Assembly: GCA_964036155.1 (NCBI GenBank) | Contig: OZ038423.1 | Span: 33,123,249-33,187,248, forward strand | Reading direction: 5' to 3' | DNA: 64,000 nt | Source: Diploscapter coronatus | Lineage: Eukaryota > Nematoda > Chromadorea > Rhabditida > Rhabditidae | Notes under the pieces: model-generated | What the model saw: only the letters and a program-made list of their open reading frames with translations | Told to the model about the DNA's origin: nothing | Database searches by the model: none | Translations under genes and position numbers: made by a program | Part shown: piece by piece, positions 32,954 through 44,338 of the stretch | Position numbering within the stretch: the stretch's first letter is position 1 | How the letters are laid out: each line of letters starts with the position of its first letter

Positions 32954-35900
32954 ATGCCCCTGACAGAAGAGCAGAGGGCGCAAGTGGAGGCGAACCGACA
33001 GAGGGCTTTGCAACGGAGGGCCGCCGCACAGGAGAGGGACAGGGTACAAGCAGAGGCTGCCAGTGCGCAGCAGGTTGAAAATTCTGATTTTTTTTTCCTA
33101 AATAAGAGCTGTTTTCTAAAAATAAAACGACTAAAAGTTTGCTAGGAAATTTTGTCAAAATTTAGCTTGAACTTATAGAGAAAGTTCTGAAAAAATGAGG
33201 ATTTTTGTGTAGGAATTAACTGAAGATGAAAAATGCGATTTTCTAGAAATTCACAGAAATTAAAAACACAAATTCAGCAACGTCAGCCGTTACCTATGGC
33301 TAGAGCGTCACTCCCCACGCCCAATCAAGCCCTCAATCCACAACTCAACGGAGTGGGTTTTTAATTCTTAAATTATATATCTATATAATATAGTTTATTT
33401 TTTTAATCTTAAAATTTCATGAGACACCTAAAATTGTAATTCTTTATGAGATTTTTAATATCGGAAAGGACAGGAAAATTTAATACTGTTAAAATCGAAA
33501 CTTATTTTGGGAATTTGGAAAATGCAGAAACATTTCAGGGATCCTACTTCGTTCGAGCGCAGTCACAGGCCAAGCTGATGGACGCGGCACGAACCGCGCA
33601 GACACGAGCAACGGCCTCTAGTCACTGGAATATGGTCATTTTTCAAGTTTGAAATTTTTGGAAGAAAGACGTTTTGTTTTTATTAAAATGTCCACATCCA
33701 TGCACGATTAAAATTTACAAAATCTCGACTTTTATGAACTGTATTTTATTTTGAAAAAATCGAACTTCGGGAAAATTTAAAGATACCTTGAGACATCATA
33801 TTTGAAAGATAGAGAAAAATTTGAAATAATATTATTAGAAAGGTGAAAAAATTGAATCTTTTTTCAGCCCCAACCTTCGACGTCCACAGCATTCAACATT
33901 CGTTCCGTGCAAGCCGACCCCAACTCGTTTCCAGTGCAGAAGATCAAAATTAACCTGGAATTGGTGCCTCCAAATCGACTCAAGGTCGGACTTGAAAACA
34001 TTTAAAAATCACTTTTCTGCTAATTTCTTCTAAGGTTCCCAATGGAGAAAATTCTGTAGATTTTTTTTTCTAAATTTTCAAGAAAATATCATTTTACTGA
34101 AGATTGAAAAAAAAAAACGATTTTCAGAGTACAATGTCTTAAAACGACTGGAACACTAAAAATAGCAAAAAATGTATCTTTTTAAATAAAAAATACAAAT
34201 GTCCAGATCAACATGACGCCCTACCACTCGATAGTGGTGACAATCGCGAAATCGATGCCGAGCGCCAGCCTCAGTGCGGACGGCAAGCGCTACTCCATTC
34301 TCATTCCCGAGGCAGAACAATTCGTCAAGGCGCTCAGGGAGTGCAAGGTTCGAAAATTTGTCAGCTTGGGAAATTTCGAACTCTCAAATTTGTTTCTCAA
34401 GAAAAGTAGACGAAAATGCTGGTTTGATAAGAAAACAAGGCGTTCAGAGGGTACAAGGTTGCAATTTTTCGAAAGACAGAATCTCAATTTAGAAAACAAC
34501 TTGAAATTAGAAAATTCATGTATTTTTAGAGATGAAGTTTAAAAGCTGTTTTTACAATTTATTGGAACATAGGTAGAATATTTTTATGGGAAAATTTTTC
34601 TCTGCAATTTTAGGCCTTTAAAAAGTTAAATATGAGATAATAAAAATAAAAATTTTAAACATTTAAAAAATGAAATTTTTCCAGCAACTTCAAGTGACGA
34701 TCGAACAGCCGCCCAAAGAGGTGCTGAACATGATCGCGAATTTCGAAGTGCAGCAAGTGCCGACTGATTTGGCCGAGGTCGTCAACCCGAACGTTCTCGA
34801 GCAATTGTTCCCCTACCAAAAGAGCGGAGTCAGGTGAAAAATACATATTTTTAGGATTTTCTGAAATTGGATTTTTCTAGTTTCTTCTGGATCTTTCTGA
34901 AGACCAAAAGCAATGTTTTCTGGAATTCAAGATTTTTAAAACATACTAAATAATTTATCTATTGTTAGATCATTCTGGAACTTCTAGATAGTCTTGTATT
35001 TTCTTCGAAATCTTGTTCAACATTAGAAACAATAAAAAATACGAAAATTTATTATTATTCTTTTGCCTTTCTGATATCGTTAATTGAAGAGAAAGTCGAC
35101 GTTCATTCTGCAATTAGAAATCAAATTTGAGAGCGAAATAGTGAGTCGTGTCCAAGAGAAACGAGACGAGCAGTATAATTTTGAATATCGACGTTATAAC
35201 CAATAATAAAAGGTTCAAAATAAACATTTATTTGACGAAATTTGCAGATTCATTCTGGAGCGAAGGGGTCGCGTGATGATCGCTGACGAGATGGGTTTGG
35301 GCAAGTCGATTCAAGCACTTGTAGCTGCAAGGGCCTACAAGTGCGGAAATTTAGAATTTTAGATAAAAAAATAAATAAAACTCTGAAATAGGTCTTCAAT
35401 AAAAATCCTTTTGGAATGAAATTTTAAAAGGAATACTGAAAAAAATTTCATGAAAAAACATTAAAAATGAAAATCGTCAAAAAGAAAAGTAGTTCGGAGA
35501 TTAAGAAAATTTGAAGATTGAATAAGATAAAATAACAAAATATATATTTTTTCAGAAGCGAATGGCCTCTCCTCATCATCTGTCCGTCGTCGGTAAAGGC
35601 GGCCTGGCGAAACCAGCTCAACAAATTCTATCCCAACATCAGGTAAAAATTTGCAAAAAATACTATCTAACGTTAGGGTTAAAACAGGTCTAGGAGCACT
35701 TTCGTCAGGCGAAAATAGACTATAGGGGTAGGTCGAACGAGCAAATTCATTATAATGATACCAGACCGCCTTGGTAAACTTTTGATTAATTGCAAGTTAG
35801 AGGGGGTTTTGCTAAGAAAATAATATACTGAGGCTAGATCGCAAGGGCTTCCCGACGACCGTCCTCCCTAGGTCTGCTTAGGATTGAAAATTCACTTTAG

Positions 35901-38900
35901 GACTAAATTTAACTTCGAGATTGAAACATCGACGAGGTTTGATTTCAGGCGAATCACAAATTTGGAGAAGAGTTCAGATCCTCTGCCGCTCGAGAGAACG
36001 TCGAATACAGTTAGATTTTTGAAACTATGCCAATTTTTGAAAATAAATTTCGTAGAATTCAATTTTTATATGAAAAAGGAATGCGAAAAGTTAAAATACT
36101 TTCTATAAATATGTCTTTCAAGGTTAATATTTGAATCGATATGTATTGAAGTCAAATTTCAGACGTTATTTTCTAATTTTTTCGAGACTTATTTTGAAAA
36201 TTGAATTTTCAGGTGATCATCGCGAGCTACGACCTGATGGCGATGGAGAATCGACTGAATGACCTCGTGCACGCCGCCTATCAGGTCGTCATTTTCGTAA
36301 GTTTTGTTGAAAATATTTTTTGAAACATTTGAAAATTAGTTCTTTAACATATTTTTAAACATAACAAATTTTCAGGACGAAAGCCACAATCTGAAAGAGA
36401 TCAAAACAAAGAGAACCAAAGCTGCAATTAGAGTGGCAGTAAGTTGACGAACAGACTTGTGGCTTTTCCGCCGCAAACATCCTTATACAGTGAATTATCT
36501 TCCAGCCAGTTTTGCAATTACTATCCTTAATAACGGGACGAGAGGTTATGGTGAATTTTTGTGGCTAAAAGCGTACTAAGTCTGTTGACGAAAAATTGAA
36601 ACCTCTAATTTTTAGAGGAAAAGATTTGAAAAAATCTTGAATTAAATATAAAAAATCGATTTTAGGCGGTCGCAAAACGTGTTCTCCTCCTGTCCGGAAC
36701 GCCCGCTCTATCGCGACCCGCTGAGCTCTACTCTCAAATTTATCTGGTTCGGAAATTTACATTTCGAAAAATTGAACAAATAGTCATTTTTGAAGAAAAG
36801 ACTGACATTTGTTTAAGTCTCCGATTTTAATGGCACGGAAAGTTCGCATTTAAAAAATACTTTAAAAAAGATACAACTTTTAACTTTTTCAGATCGACTC
36901 CAAGCTCTTTCCGAACTTCTTCAACTTTGCTGAGCGCTATTGTGCTGGAAAGCAGGGCAAATTTTGCTATGAAGTGAGTCAATTTTCATCAAATAGGTTC
37001 AAAATTGTTCAAGTGAACCTACAGATAACTCACTTGATTTGATGTATGATTTCGTCAAAAATAAGTAAAAGTGAAAGATAAAAAGAATTAAAACTCGAAA
37101 AAAACATACTTCAGGCCAAAGGCTGCACAAATTCTGATGAGCTGAAAGCGATCCTCCTGAGGCGCGTCATGATCAGAAGGCTTAAGGCCGACGTCCTCAA
37201 AGAGCTGCCGCCCAAAAGAAGAGAGGTGCGAACATTTTTATCTTTACTTCTTTGTTCAAATAAGTCATTTTTTAAAAGAGTTTTTAGAATTTCCTATTCA
37301 AAACGTTATTTCCTATTGTTTTGAACACTTTATGAGAGCGTTGAAACTTATCTGTGGGATTTTTGAAAGTTCATGCATTTCAACCGAAACTAGACACCTT
37401 TCAAATTTAGACAAGAAACGGTGGAAGATATTTGAATTTATGAATATAACATTTTTGAAACGTCTTTAGAAAATAGAAATTTTCAGGTCATCTATTTGTC
37501 CGGAAAGTCGATCGACGACCGAATCAAAAAGCTGCAGAGATTTCGCCAGGAATTCGAGCGGCTGGACTTTAGCAGATTTAAGCCGGGAGCAAACGTGAAT
37601 ATTTTTATATGTAGTAAATTCATGAGGAGGCAGGCATGAGAATTTTTCTCCGATAAATTAAAAAAAAAAAGTTTAAAAAGGCTAAAAGTGAATTTTATGT
37701 TTTTAATTTGAAACTTCCAGGGCCAACCTGACAACGAGAATCTGGTGCAATACTACAGGGAGACGGGAATCGCTAAGGTTCGACAAAATAGAATTTTAAT
37801 TAGAAAGAAATAAGAAAATAAAACTTAAAGCCGATGTCCTAAAAATAACCCGCACTCGCGGGACGGGGCTGATCTAAATTTTGCGGATCGAGGAATCTCA
37901 TTTAAAAAAATTGTAAAATTTTGAGAGGACTGAATTAAAACAAGGATTTTAGGCGACCGCCGTTGTGCAACACATCACTGAGCACGTATTTTGTGATGGC
38001 GAATTGGACAAAAAAGTGCTGATTTTCGCCCATCACCAAGTCGTCATGGACACCATTCAGGCAGCGGTAAATGTTTACAATTTTCTGTTAGTTTTTTCTT
38101 GATTTCTGTAATCTTTTGCATATAGGAAATTTTTTACTATCTCGTAGTTTTTCTTCTAAAATCTACAAGCTTTTTAGTCACTCCAGGATTTGATGACCTA
38201 TCGTCAACAAAAATATATCCTCGTTTTTTCGGAACTTAGATAAATGAAACTCGAATCTTCAGATCGCCAAAGCGAGTCTGCGCTGGATCAGGATCGATGG
38301 CTCGACGCCTCAGCATCTGAGAGGCGAGTACTGCGATGAGTTCCAGGTGCAGAAAATTTCAAAATTCGATTTTTTTTGCAAAAATAAAATTCGCAGAACG
38401 ATTCGGCGGTGAAAGTGGCTCTTCTCTCGATTTCGGCTGCAGGCGTCGGCATCACGCTCACCGCCGCATCCGTCGTCATTTTCGCTGAACTCCACTGGAA
38501 TCCCGGTCATCTCGTTCAGGTTAGCTCCCTGTCTTTACATAGACTATTTACAAGTGTATGGAGAGGGTAGGAAAAGCGAAGAAATATGAAAAAAAGAATT
38601 GTCTGTAAATACAAGGGGCCGAAAAATGTATCTTTTACTCTTCAAAAATCTGATTTCTGAAGGCTAGCATTTTTAAAAGAAGAGGCTTCATTTTTAATCA
38701 TGCAATTTCTGGACCTCAGGACTGGAATCTCTTGAAATAGGCATATCTTGGGAAACTTATCTAAAGAACTTGAAAAACGAAGTCATTTGTACGACATTTT
38801 TGGAACATACTTGCAAAGTTTCAATTTTTGAAAAAGTTTAAAATGACATTTTTAAATTTCCAGGCTGAAGATCGCGCACACCGCGTTGGCCAACAGGATT

Positions 38901-40328
38901 CCGTCTACGTTCAGTACCTCCTGGCCAAGAACACGGCAGATGACGTCATCTGGAGAATGGTCCAGTCCAAGTTGGATATTTTGGGGCAGGTGAGACAAGT
39001 TGGCTTCTATATCAAGTTCACGGTTCTTGTGAAAGTCGTATACTTGTGAAAATACATGCCTGTTTAAAGAGTATAGGAGTACGAAAAGGTAAGCTAAGCT
39101 CGACCTCAAAATGATGAACAATATGAGTAGAGTACTTCTAGATAATGTTCAGCCTAGCCTACCCAACCTATACTCATAAATAAACCTATTTCTCAGGTGT
39201 ACGACTTTTAAAAGAAGCTCAAGTACACTCATGAAAAGATGAAACTTCGATGACGAATTTTCGCAAAGAATTCATAATATCAGTTTCAAGTTTAATATAT
39301 TTGAAAGAATTTGTATTGTTTCGATCATTTTGTGAGACGAATTAGGCGAAATAATTGAAAAAAATAAATTTAAAACTTGCATTCAGGTCAACCTGTCTTC
39401 TGACACATTTCGAACTGCGGACAAGACTATAAAAAATGTGGGCACTTCGCAAGGTCAGAAATCCGACATCAGGCGATATATGTCTCTGGAGGTTAGTGGT
39501 TTTTTTTTCAAATATAAAGACATTTTGCAAATATTGAAAAAATACATATAAAAATCATCTTATTCAAATTTTTTTTCCAAAAAAGATGGTGGAAATTCGG
39601 AACTTGTTCAAGTTTATCTCGACTTTAAAAATTGATTTGATACGTTCCAATGAAGTATGATAAACTTCCTGAATCGGCTCAATATTACAAATGGCAGATA
39701 AGTTTTTAAGAAGATAATTGAAAAATGTCCAAGCTATTTTCTTGCCCTATGCTTCAACACAGTCGATAAATTCAGGGAACGACGGACGACGGCACGCCTC
39801 TGAAGCCTGTGCAACCGAGTACGTCTAGCAGCAGCAAGATAGAAGTCGGATCTGCCAATAACAAAAGGCCACAGTCTCCAGGTATGGAATTTGAAGAATC
39901 ACAAATTCGGACCTCGAGTTATTCTTCCGGCCTTAAAGCAATGTATTTCGAACTTAGAAATGTTTAAATTCCAACATTTTTAGGCTTTTCTAATCTTGAA
40001 TGATTTTTTTCGAAATGTTAGAAGTTTTATTGCAGGAAGAGTTTTTAGAACATGATTAATTTCGAGCTCAGAACCACGCTGAGCTCTTGTATATCATCAA
40101 TAATTTTGGCCTGAAAAGGAGGAATATTTTTCAGAAGTGCTCACGATCGACGAAGATCAAGAAGAAGATGATGATTTTGATAGGGAGGAGATGGCGATCG
40201 TGAGGAAGCGCTCGGCCGAGGACACTGAGGGCGACCAGAATGACGACGACTGGCACCTAGAGCCCATCATCAAAAAGGCCCATTCGGACGAAACCCAAGA
40301 TGATCAGGACGATTGCGATTGGGTCTGA
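32954..40328 (+). CDS. SMARCAL1: SMARCAL1/HARP annealing helicase
   Basis: SNF2-family enzyme that reanneals RPA-coated DNA and remodels stalled replication forks. 23 exons: 32954-33073, 33278-33352, 33539-33634, 33868-33984, 34207-34347, 34685-34833, 35248-35340, 35556-35642, 35949-36009, 36213-36296, 36376-36438, 36666-36746, 36893-36973, 37115-37225, 37487-37594, 37721-37777, 37953-38066, 38263-38346, 38397-38519, 38864-38989, 39387-39491, 39776-39881, 40135-40328; 791 aa, all phases agree. The first residues ([18 protein letters not shown]) match the RPA32-binding motif. One HARP domain spans about residues 112-190 ([13 protein letters not shown] to FEVQQVP); vertebrates have two. Helicase motifs: ADEMGLGKS (I), DESH (II), [12 protein letters not shown] (III), [20 protein letters not shown] (VI). 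The C terminus is acidic. Introns carry a family C and a family H element. Confidence 0.96.
36451..36584. repeat. Family C hAT-like MITE, copy 2
   Basis: Termini CAGACTTGTGGCTTTTCCGC and GCGTACTAAGTCTG are inverted. Exact TTGACGAA repeats flank the element on both sides (8-bp target duplication). The core CAGTTTTGCAATTACTATCC matches the copies at 6035 and 63230. It sits in a SMARCAL1 intron. Confidence 0.9.
38523..38621. repeat. Family H hairpin, copy 2
   Basis: AGCTCCCTGTCTTTACATAG and GTCTGTAAATACAAGGGGCC arms around GAGGGTAGGAAAAGCGAAGA, the same core as at 48795-48884. It lies in a SMARCAL1 intron. Confidence 0.7.
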
Positions 40329-41198
40329 GCTGCAACATGCCCATTTTATGGCACCACTTTACTATTCTTCCCCTTTCTTTCTGTTCCGTTTTTTGGTAAC
40401 TACGACCATTTCGTTTACCATTTTAAACTTTTCTTTCTATTTTTAGGCCTTGAACCACTCATTTTGTGTTTAGTAGTATTTTCGAATCACATTGCTTTCT
40501 TATTTTCGTTTTGGTAAGACTGAACCACTCACCATTTTTGGTATTTTGGTATAAAAATTCGAGCATCTTTACCAAATTACCGTTTTTAGAACTTGAACCA
40601 CATCAATTTTTGTTCCAAAGATTTTTTTCTGTGATCACCTCAAATGGGTATTATTATAATTTTCGGGTAGCTTATTTGTATTTTTTCGTTTTATTTAATT
40701 CGTTGTCTCCCTTTTACATTACCTTTAAGATCAAGATTCAGAACTTATGGAGAATAAAGCGTATTGCCGTGTTTCAGGTAAACCATGAAATGTCAACATC
40801 TTGTTTCCTGAACACCATGGGATGCTTATATCATTTAATGCTATTTTTGCTATCCCTCAGGATGCTTCATTCATTTGAATTTCTGGAGATAGACATTTTC
40901 TAAGAGGGCCACCTTTTAGACAATTTGAAAATCTTAACCCCCTGAAGACCTCTTTCTGTACTAAAGGAAGCATGAAAGTCTTTGAAAAATCACCAATTTC
41001 CTACTGTGTGAACTAACCTTTCAAAAGTTTTAAAGTTCCCCACTTCAAAAATAACGATTTTTCATTCTTTTTAACTAACTTCAAAAATTCGAATTTCCCC
41101 CAAAAATTGATAAATTAAAAAATCCTCATTTTGATCAAAATTCTCAAGCTCATTACCCATCCGCCTCGGCTACAGTCAGCCACACTTGCTAATGGGTG
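40329..41198. other. Spacer with degenerate TACCA/TGGTA repeats
   Basis: No exon is supported. From 40340 to 40620 short motifs such as GAACCACTCA, TTTGGTA and TTTACCA recur irregularly in both orientations, and the same kind of sequence resumes at 41235-41400 inside the next gene's first intron. GCTACAGTCAGCCACACTTG near 41169 precedes the next ATG. Confidence 0.4.
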
Positions 41199-43397
41199 AT
41201 GCGCTTGCGTAGACTGCTTATGGCCGTCCTACTCTACCATTTGGTAACCTTTTTTGGTCTTCTACCATTTTTGAGCTTTGGTATCTTTTTTTATTTTTAT
41301 TCCACTTTATGGTCTCCGATAATTTCGATTTTATTGATTCTCCAAGCACTTCGGTACTATTCTGGATCCTCGATACCATTTATTCCCCTCCACCCATCTA
41401 CCCATTTCATTTTATACATTACCAAACAAAACGACCACTTTCCTCTTTCGTTTTGAAAAGATTTAAACATTTTTGAGAAAAAGATTAAAATTTTTTCCAG
41501 CTCCTTCTGACGGGCGTCGTGTTCGCCGTCCAGTGCTACACGTCGGACTCAGTTGGCGTCGTCTGTGACGGGAAATATTGTGTCGAGTGGGTCAAAATAA
41601 AAATTAACTTTACGAAATCCTTCAAAATTTCTCATTTTTTCTATAGAAAGTTCACGTTTTTCTATTTTTGTTAGTGTCTTTGAAAATGTTATTAAATCTT
41701 TTAAGAAAGATAAAAAGATCAGAATTTCTCAGAAGTCTGACCCACTCGGCTTCGGACGGCTGCAAGGACCACGTCTACCAGATTCCTTGGATCGGCTCGC
41801 TCTTCCAGACGCACGGCTTCCGAGCGGTACGGGCATTTTTAACCAAAATAAATCGATTTCTTTGAAAAGTCTGGGTTCTTTTGAAAGTCGAATTTTGCAA
41901 TGTTTTTCTTTCAAAAATGACAAAAATTCAGTTATGCAGCCGCTCCGAGTGTTTCTGCATGGAGAATTTCTGCAACGACGGCACACTGCACGAGGGCATT
42001 CCGAAGGGCAAAGTCGGTTTTCGCTGCTTCGAGGGCAAAAATTGTAAATTTCTTGATTTTTAAAAGATAGAAAACAAAATTTTGAAGTTTGTTGAAAGAA
42101 ACATCAAATTTTGAGGGATTTTTTAATGTGAAAGGTAATTTTCTCTAAAGATAACATTTTTTGAAAATTGGAAGAAAATTTGAAAAAATAATTTTCTAAA
42201 AAATTTTACAGCAACAAAGACGGTTGCCTGCCCCCAGGGGGTCTATTCCTGCTACCTGTCGACGAACGATCAGCACAGGGAATTCGCGTGCGGCCCCGCC
42301 GGCGTCATTTCCAATCTATCGGTTGGCTTTCTTTTATTTTTTATTTTGCTAAAATTAGCATAATTTGATAACGAAAATTATTATTATTCCAGAAATCTTG
42401 ATCGAGTTAAATCAAAGCCGAATTTTCTATCTTTCGATTTGAACATTTATTGAAATATGTTTTTAAACATCAATTTCAATAGAGCTCTTTTCTCGTCTTT
42501 TATTCTTCATAGTAAAAAAGTCGAAACTGGCAAGAATTAAATTCATATTTTATCAGTCTTATTTGATGTTCCTCGGAAACTTATGCTATTCTTCAGGAAT
42601 GTTGGACGAGTAGTTCAAACTGCTTTTGCAATCAGTCGTTTTGCAATCGGCCCCTGGACGTCGATTTCTTCCAGAGTCCACTCATCGTTTCGACACCAAC
42701 ATCGACGTCATCCGAAGTCCTGACGGTGACGACAACGACGCCAAATTCCGAAACAACGTCGAATTCAAATGACTCTCCAATCAAGCGGCCGAAATTCAAA
42801 ACTAATCTGCAACGCGAAAATTTGCAACAAGGTTAGGAATTTGAATTTGGAAAAAAATTTTAAATCGAATTTCAAAGGCAATTTTGACCAATGTCTTAAA
42901 TTTGTGGAATCTATAGCAATCTTGATTTTTGTCGAAGATTATCTTTCTGGAAACGATTCTTATAGAAAAATAACCTGAAGAATATGAAATTCCGAAAATT
43001 ACAGTGATCTGGATTTTTTTTTGTTGAAAATTCAAGCTTCAGAATTCTCAACGAAGCCGTCAAAATCAAGCAGTGACGCTGGACCCTATGAACAGGACGA
43101 AAACAATCACTTCAAAGGGTTAACTTTTTCCTATTTTCTTTAAAAATATGCTAATTTTATAGAATTTTCCAACTTTTTAAGTTTCCTTTTAAATAATGCC
43201 TCCTTATTTGAGACTTTGTTTGAAAATTATTATTTTAAGATTGCAAGCTCTTTAGCATTTATTGGAAAAACGATGAACATTATGAATTCTTCCTAAAACC
43301 TATCAAAATGATGAATTTTTGGAATTTCAGGATCAAACTCATCCTCTACACGAGCGCCGTGATGACGAATCTATTGACCTACCTCTGCACTATTTGA
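41199..43397 (+). CDS. Secreted, probably GPI-anchored protein with two Ly-6/ET-like cysteine modules
   Basis: Exons: 41199-41243, 41501-41586, 41733-41826, 41932-42043, 42212-42321, 42597-42831, 43043-43118, 43331-43397; 274 aa, phases consistent. Signal peptide MRLRRLLMAVLLYHLLLLTG. Module 1 runs from CYTSDSVGVVCDGKYC through DGCKDHVYQI to CSRSECFCMENFCND; module 2 from FRCFEGKN through CPQGVYSCYL and FACGPAGV to CWTSSSNCFCNQSFCN. Both finish with C-F-C-x3-F-C-N, the pattern of nematode ET/Ly-6-like extracellular modules. A Ser/Thr-rich stalk (TPTSTSSEVLTVTTTTPNSE) follows, then a charged stretch and a weakly hydrophobic tail (ILYTSAVMTNLLTYLCTI) that could be a GPI signal. No ligand or pathway can be assigned. 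AATAAA occurs 130 bp after the stop. Confidence 0.8.
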
Positions 43398-43526
43398 CTA
43401 ACGAAGAAAATAGATAAATCGACAAAGAAGGCATCGCTCACTCACGAAAGTTACATGGTGTGTCCATTTCAAATTTTTAAAACTCGGCTTCCGCAAAAAT
43501 GGAACAAGTAAAAATTCAGATCATTG

Positions 43527-43532
43527 AATAAA
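43527..43532 (+). terminator. Polyadenylation signal AATAAA of the two-module Ly-6/ET-like gene
   Basis: A canonical hexamer in the 331-bp gap between this stop codon and the convergent TMEM14 stop codon. The rest of the gap shows nothing recognisable. Confidence 0.5.
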
Positions 43533-43728
43533 CTGAGATACGAGTCGTTAATTGTTCAAAGTTTTATTTTAAATTGGCAAGATATTCAAATTTGCGTGGA
43601 ACTAAATCACAATATGGAAGAAGAAAAATGCGATTTTATGCAGAAAGGAGGTGATATATGTGGCAAGATATTTCAGTTTTGGTTTGGTGAAATTTGAGAT
43701 TTTGCACGATCTTCGAATTTTTTGCCGA

Positions 43729-44338
43729 CTAGTTGAGCGATTTCGTCTTGTAGTATTGGTAGCCTTGAACGGCCAGCACGAGCAAACTGCAGTTTTTGTT
43801 TATTTATGATTTTTAAAAATTAAAATTTTTTGGACTTACCTCAAAATGCAAAGGAGACCAGGGGGAAGGAAAATTCCGGAATTATAGAACCGAATTCCCA
43901 TAACAATCGCAATCACTAGGGAACAGCCTAAGTTGTTAAAAATGAAACAATGAAAATTTGAAAGCAGCCTAATTTTGAAAATCTACGAGTTTAAGATTGA
44001 AAAAAATCGAAACTTACAAGCCACGACGAGCGTTTTGAATTGCAATCCTAGGAGCGTGAAAACGGCGATGATTATTCCGGAGATCAGGCCCGTAGACAGG
44101 GAAATTATCGAGCCTAAATTTTTGAGATTTTTTTATTTTCGAAAAATGTATTTTCAGAAGAGGATTTTTTTTGAGAAAAAATCCTAAGCCTGTTTTCCTT
44201 TTGAAAAATTATTAAAAAATTGATTTTTTCGAGCTTACCGACTCTAAAAAAGCCGAAAATTCCTCCAACTATGAGAAGGATCGCGTAGGCGAGATTCACG
44301 AAATCAGGCAAAGGCTCGAGTTTCGCGAGTTCCACCAT
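43729..44338 (-). CDS. TMEM14: TMEM14 family small membrane protein
   Basis: TMEM14 proteins are four-helix membrane proteins; TMEM14C is mitochondrial and needed for late heme synthesis in vertebrates. Minus-strand exons 44239-44338, 44018-44113, 43840-43927 and 43729-43786; 113 aa, the usual family length. Helix 1 is VNLAYAILLIVGGIFGFFRV, with the family's GG-x2-G pattern; GSIISLSTGLISGI, LVIAIVMGIRFYNSGIFLPP and GLLCILSLLVLAVQGYQYYK follow. The MG-x-RFY-x-SG-x-F-x-P motif is the clearest family match. It is convergent with the two-module Ly-6/ET-like gene (331 bp between stops). Which TMEM14 paralog it represents cannot be decided. Confidence 0.9.
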
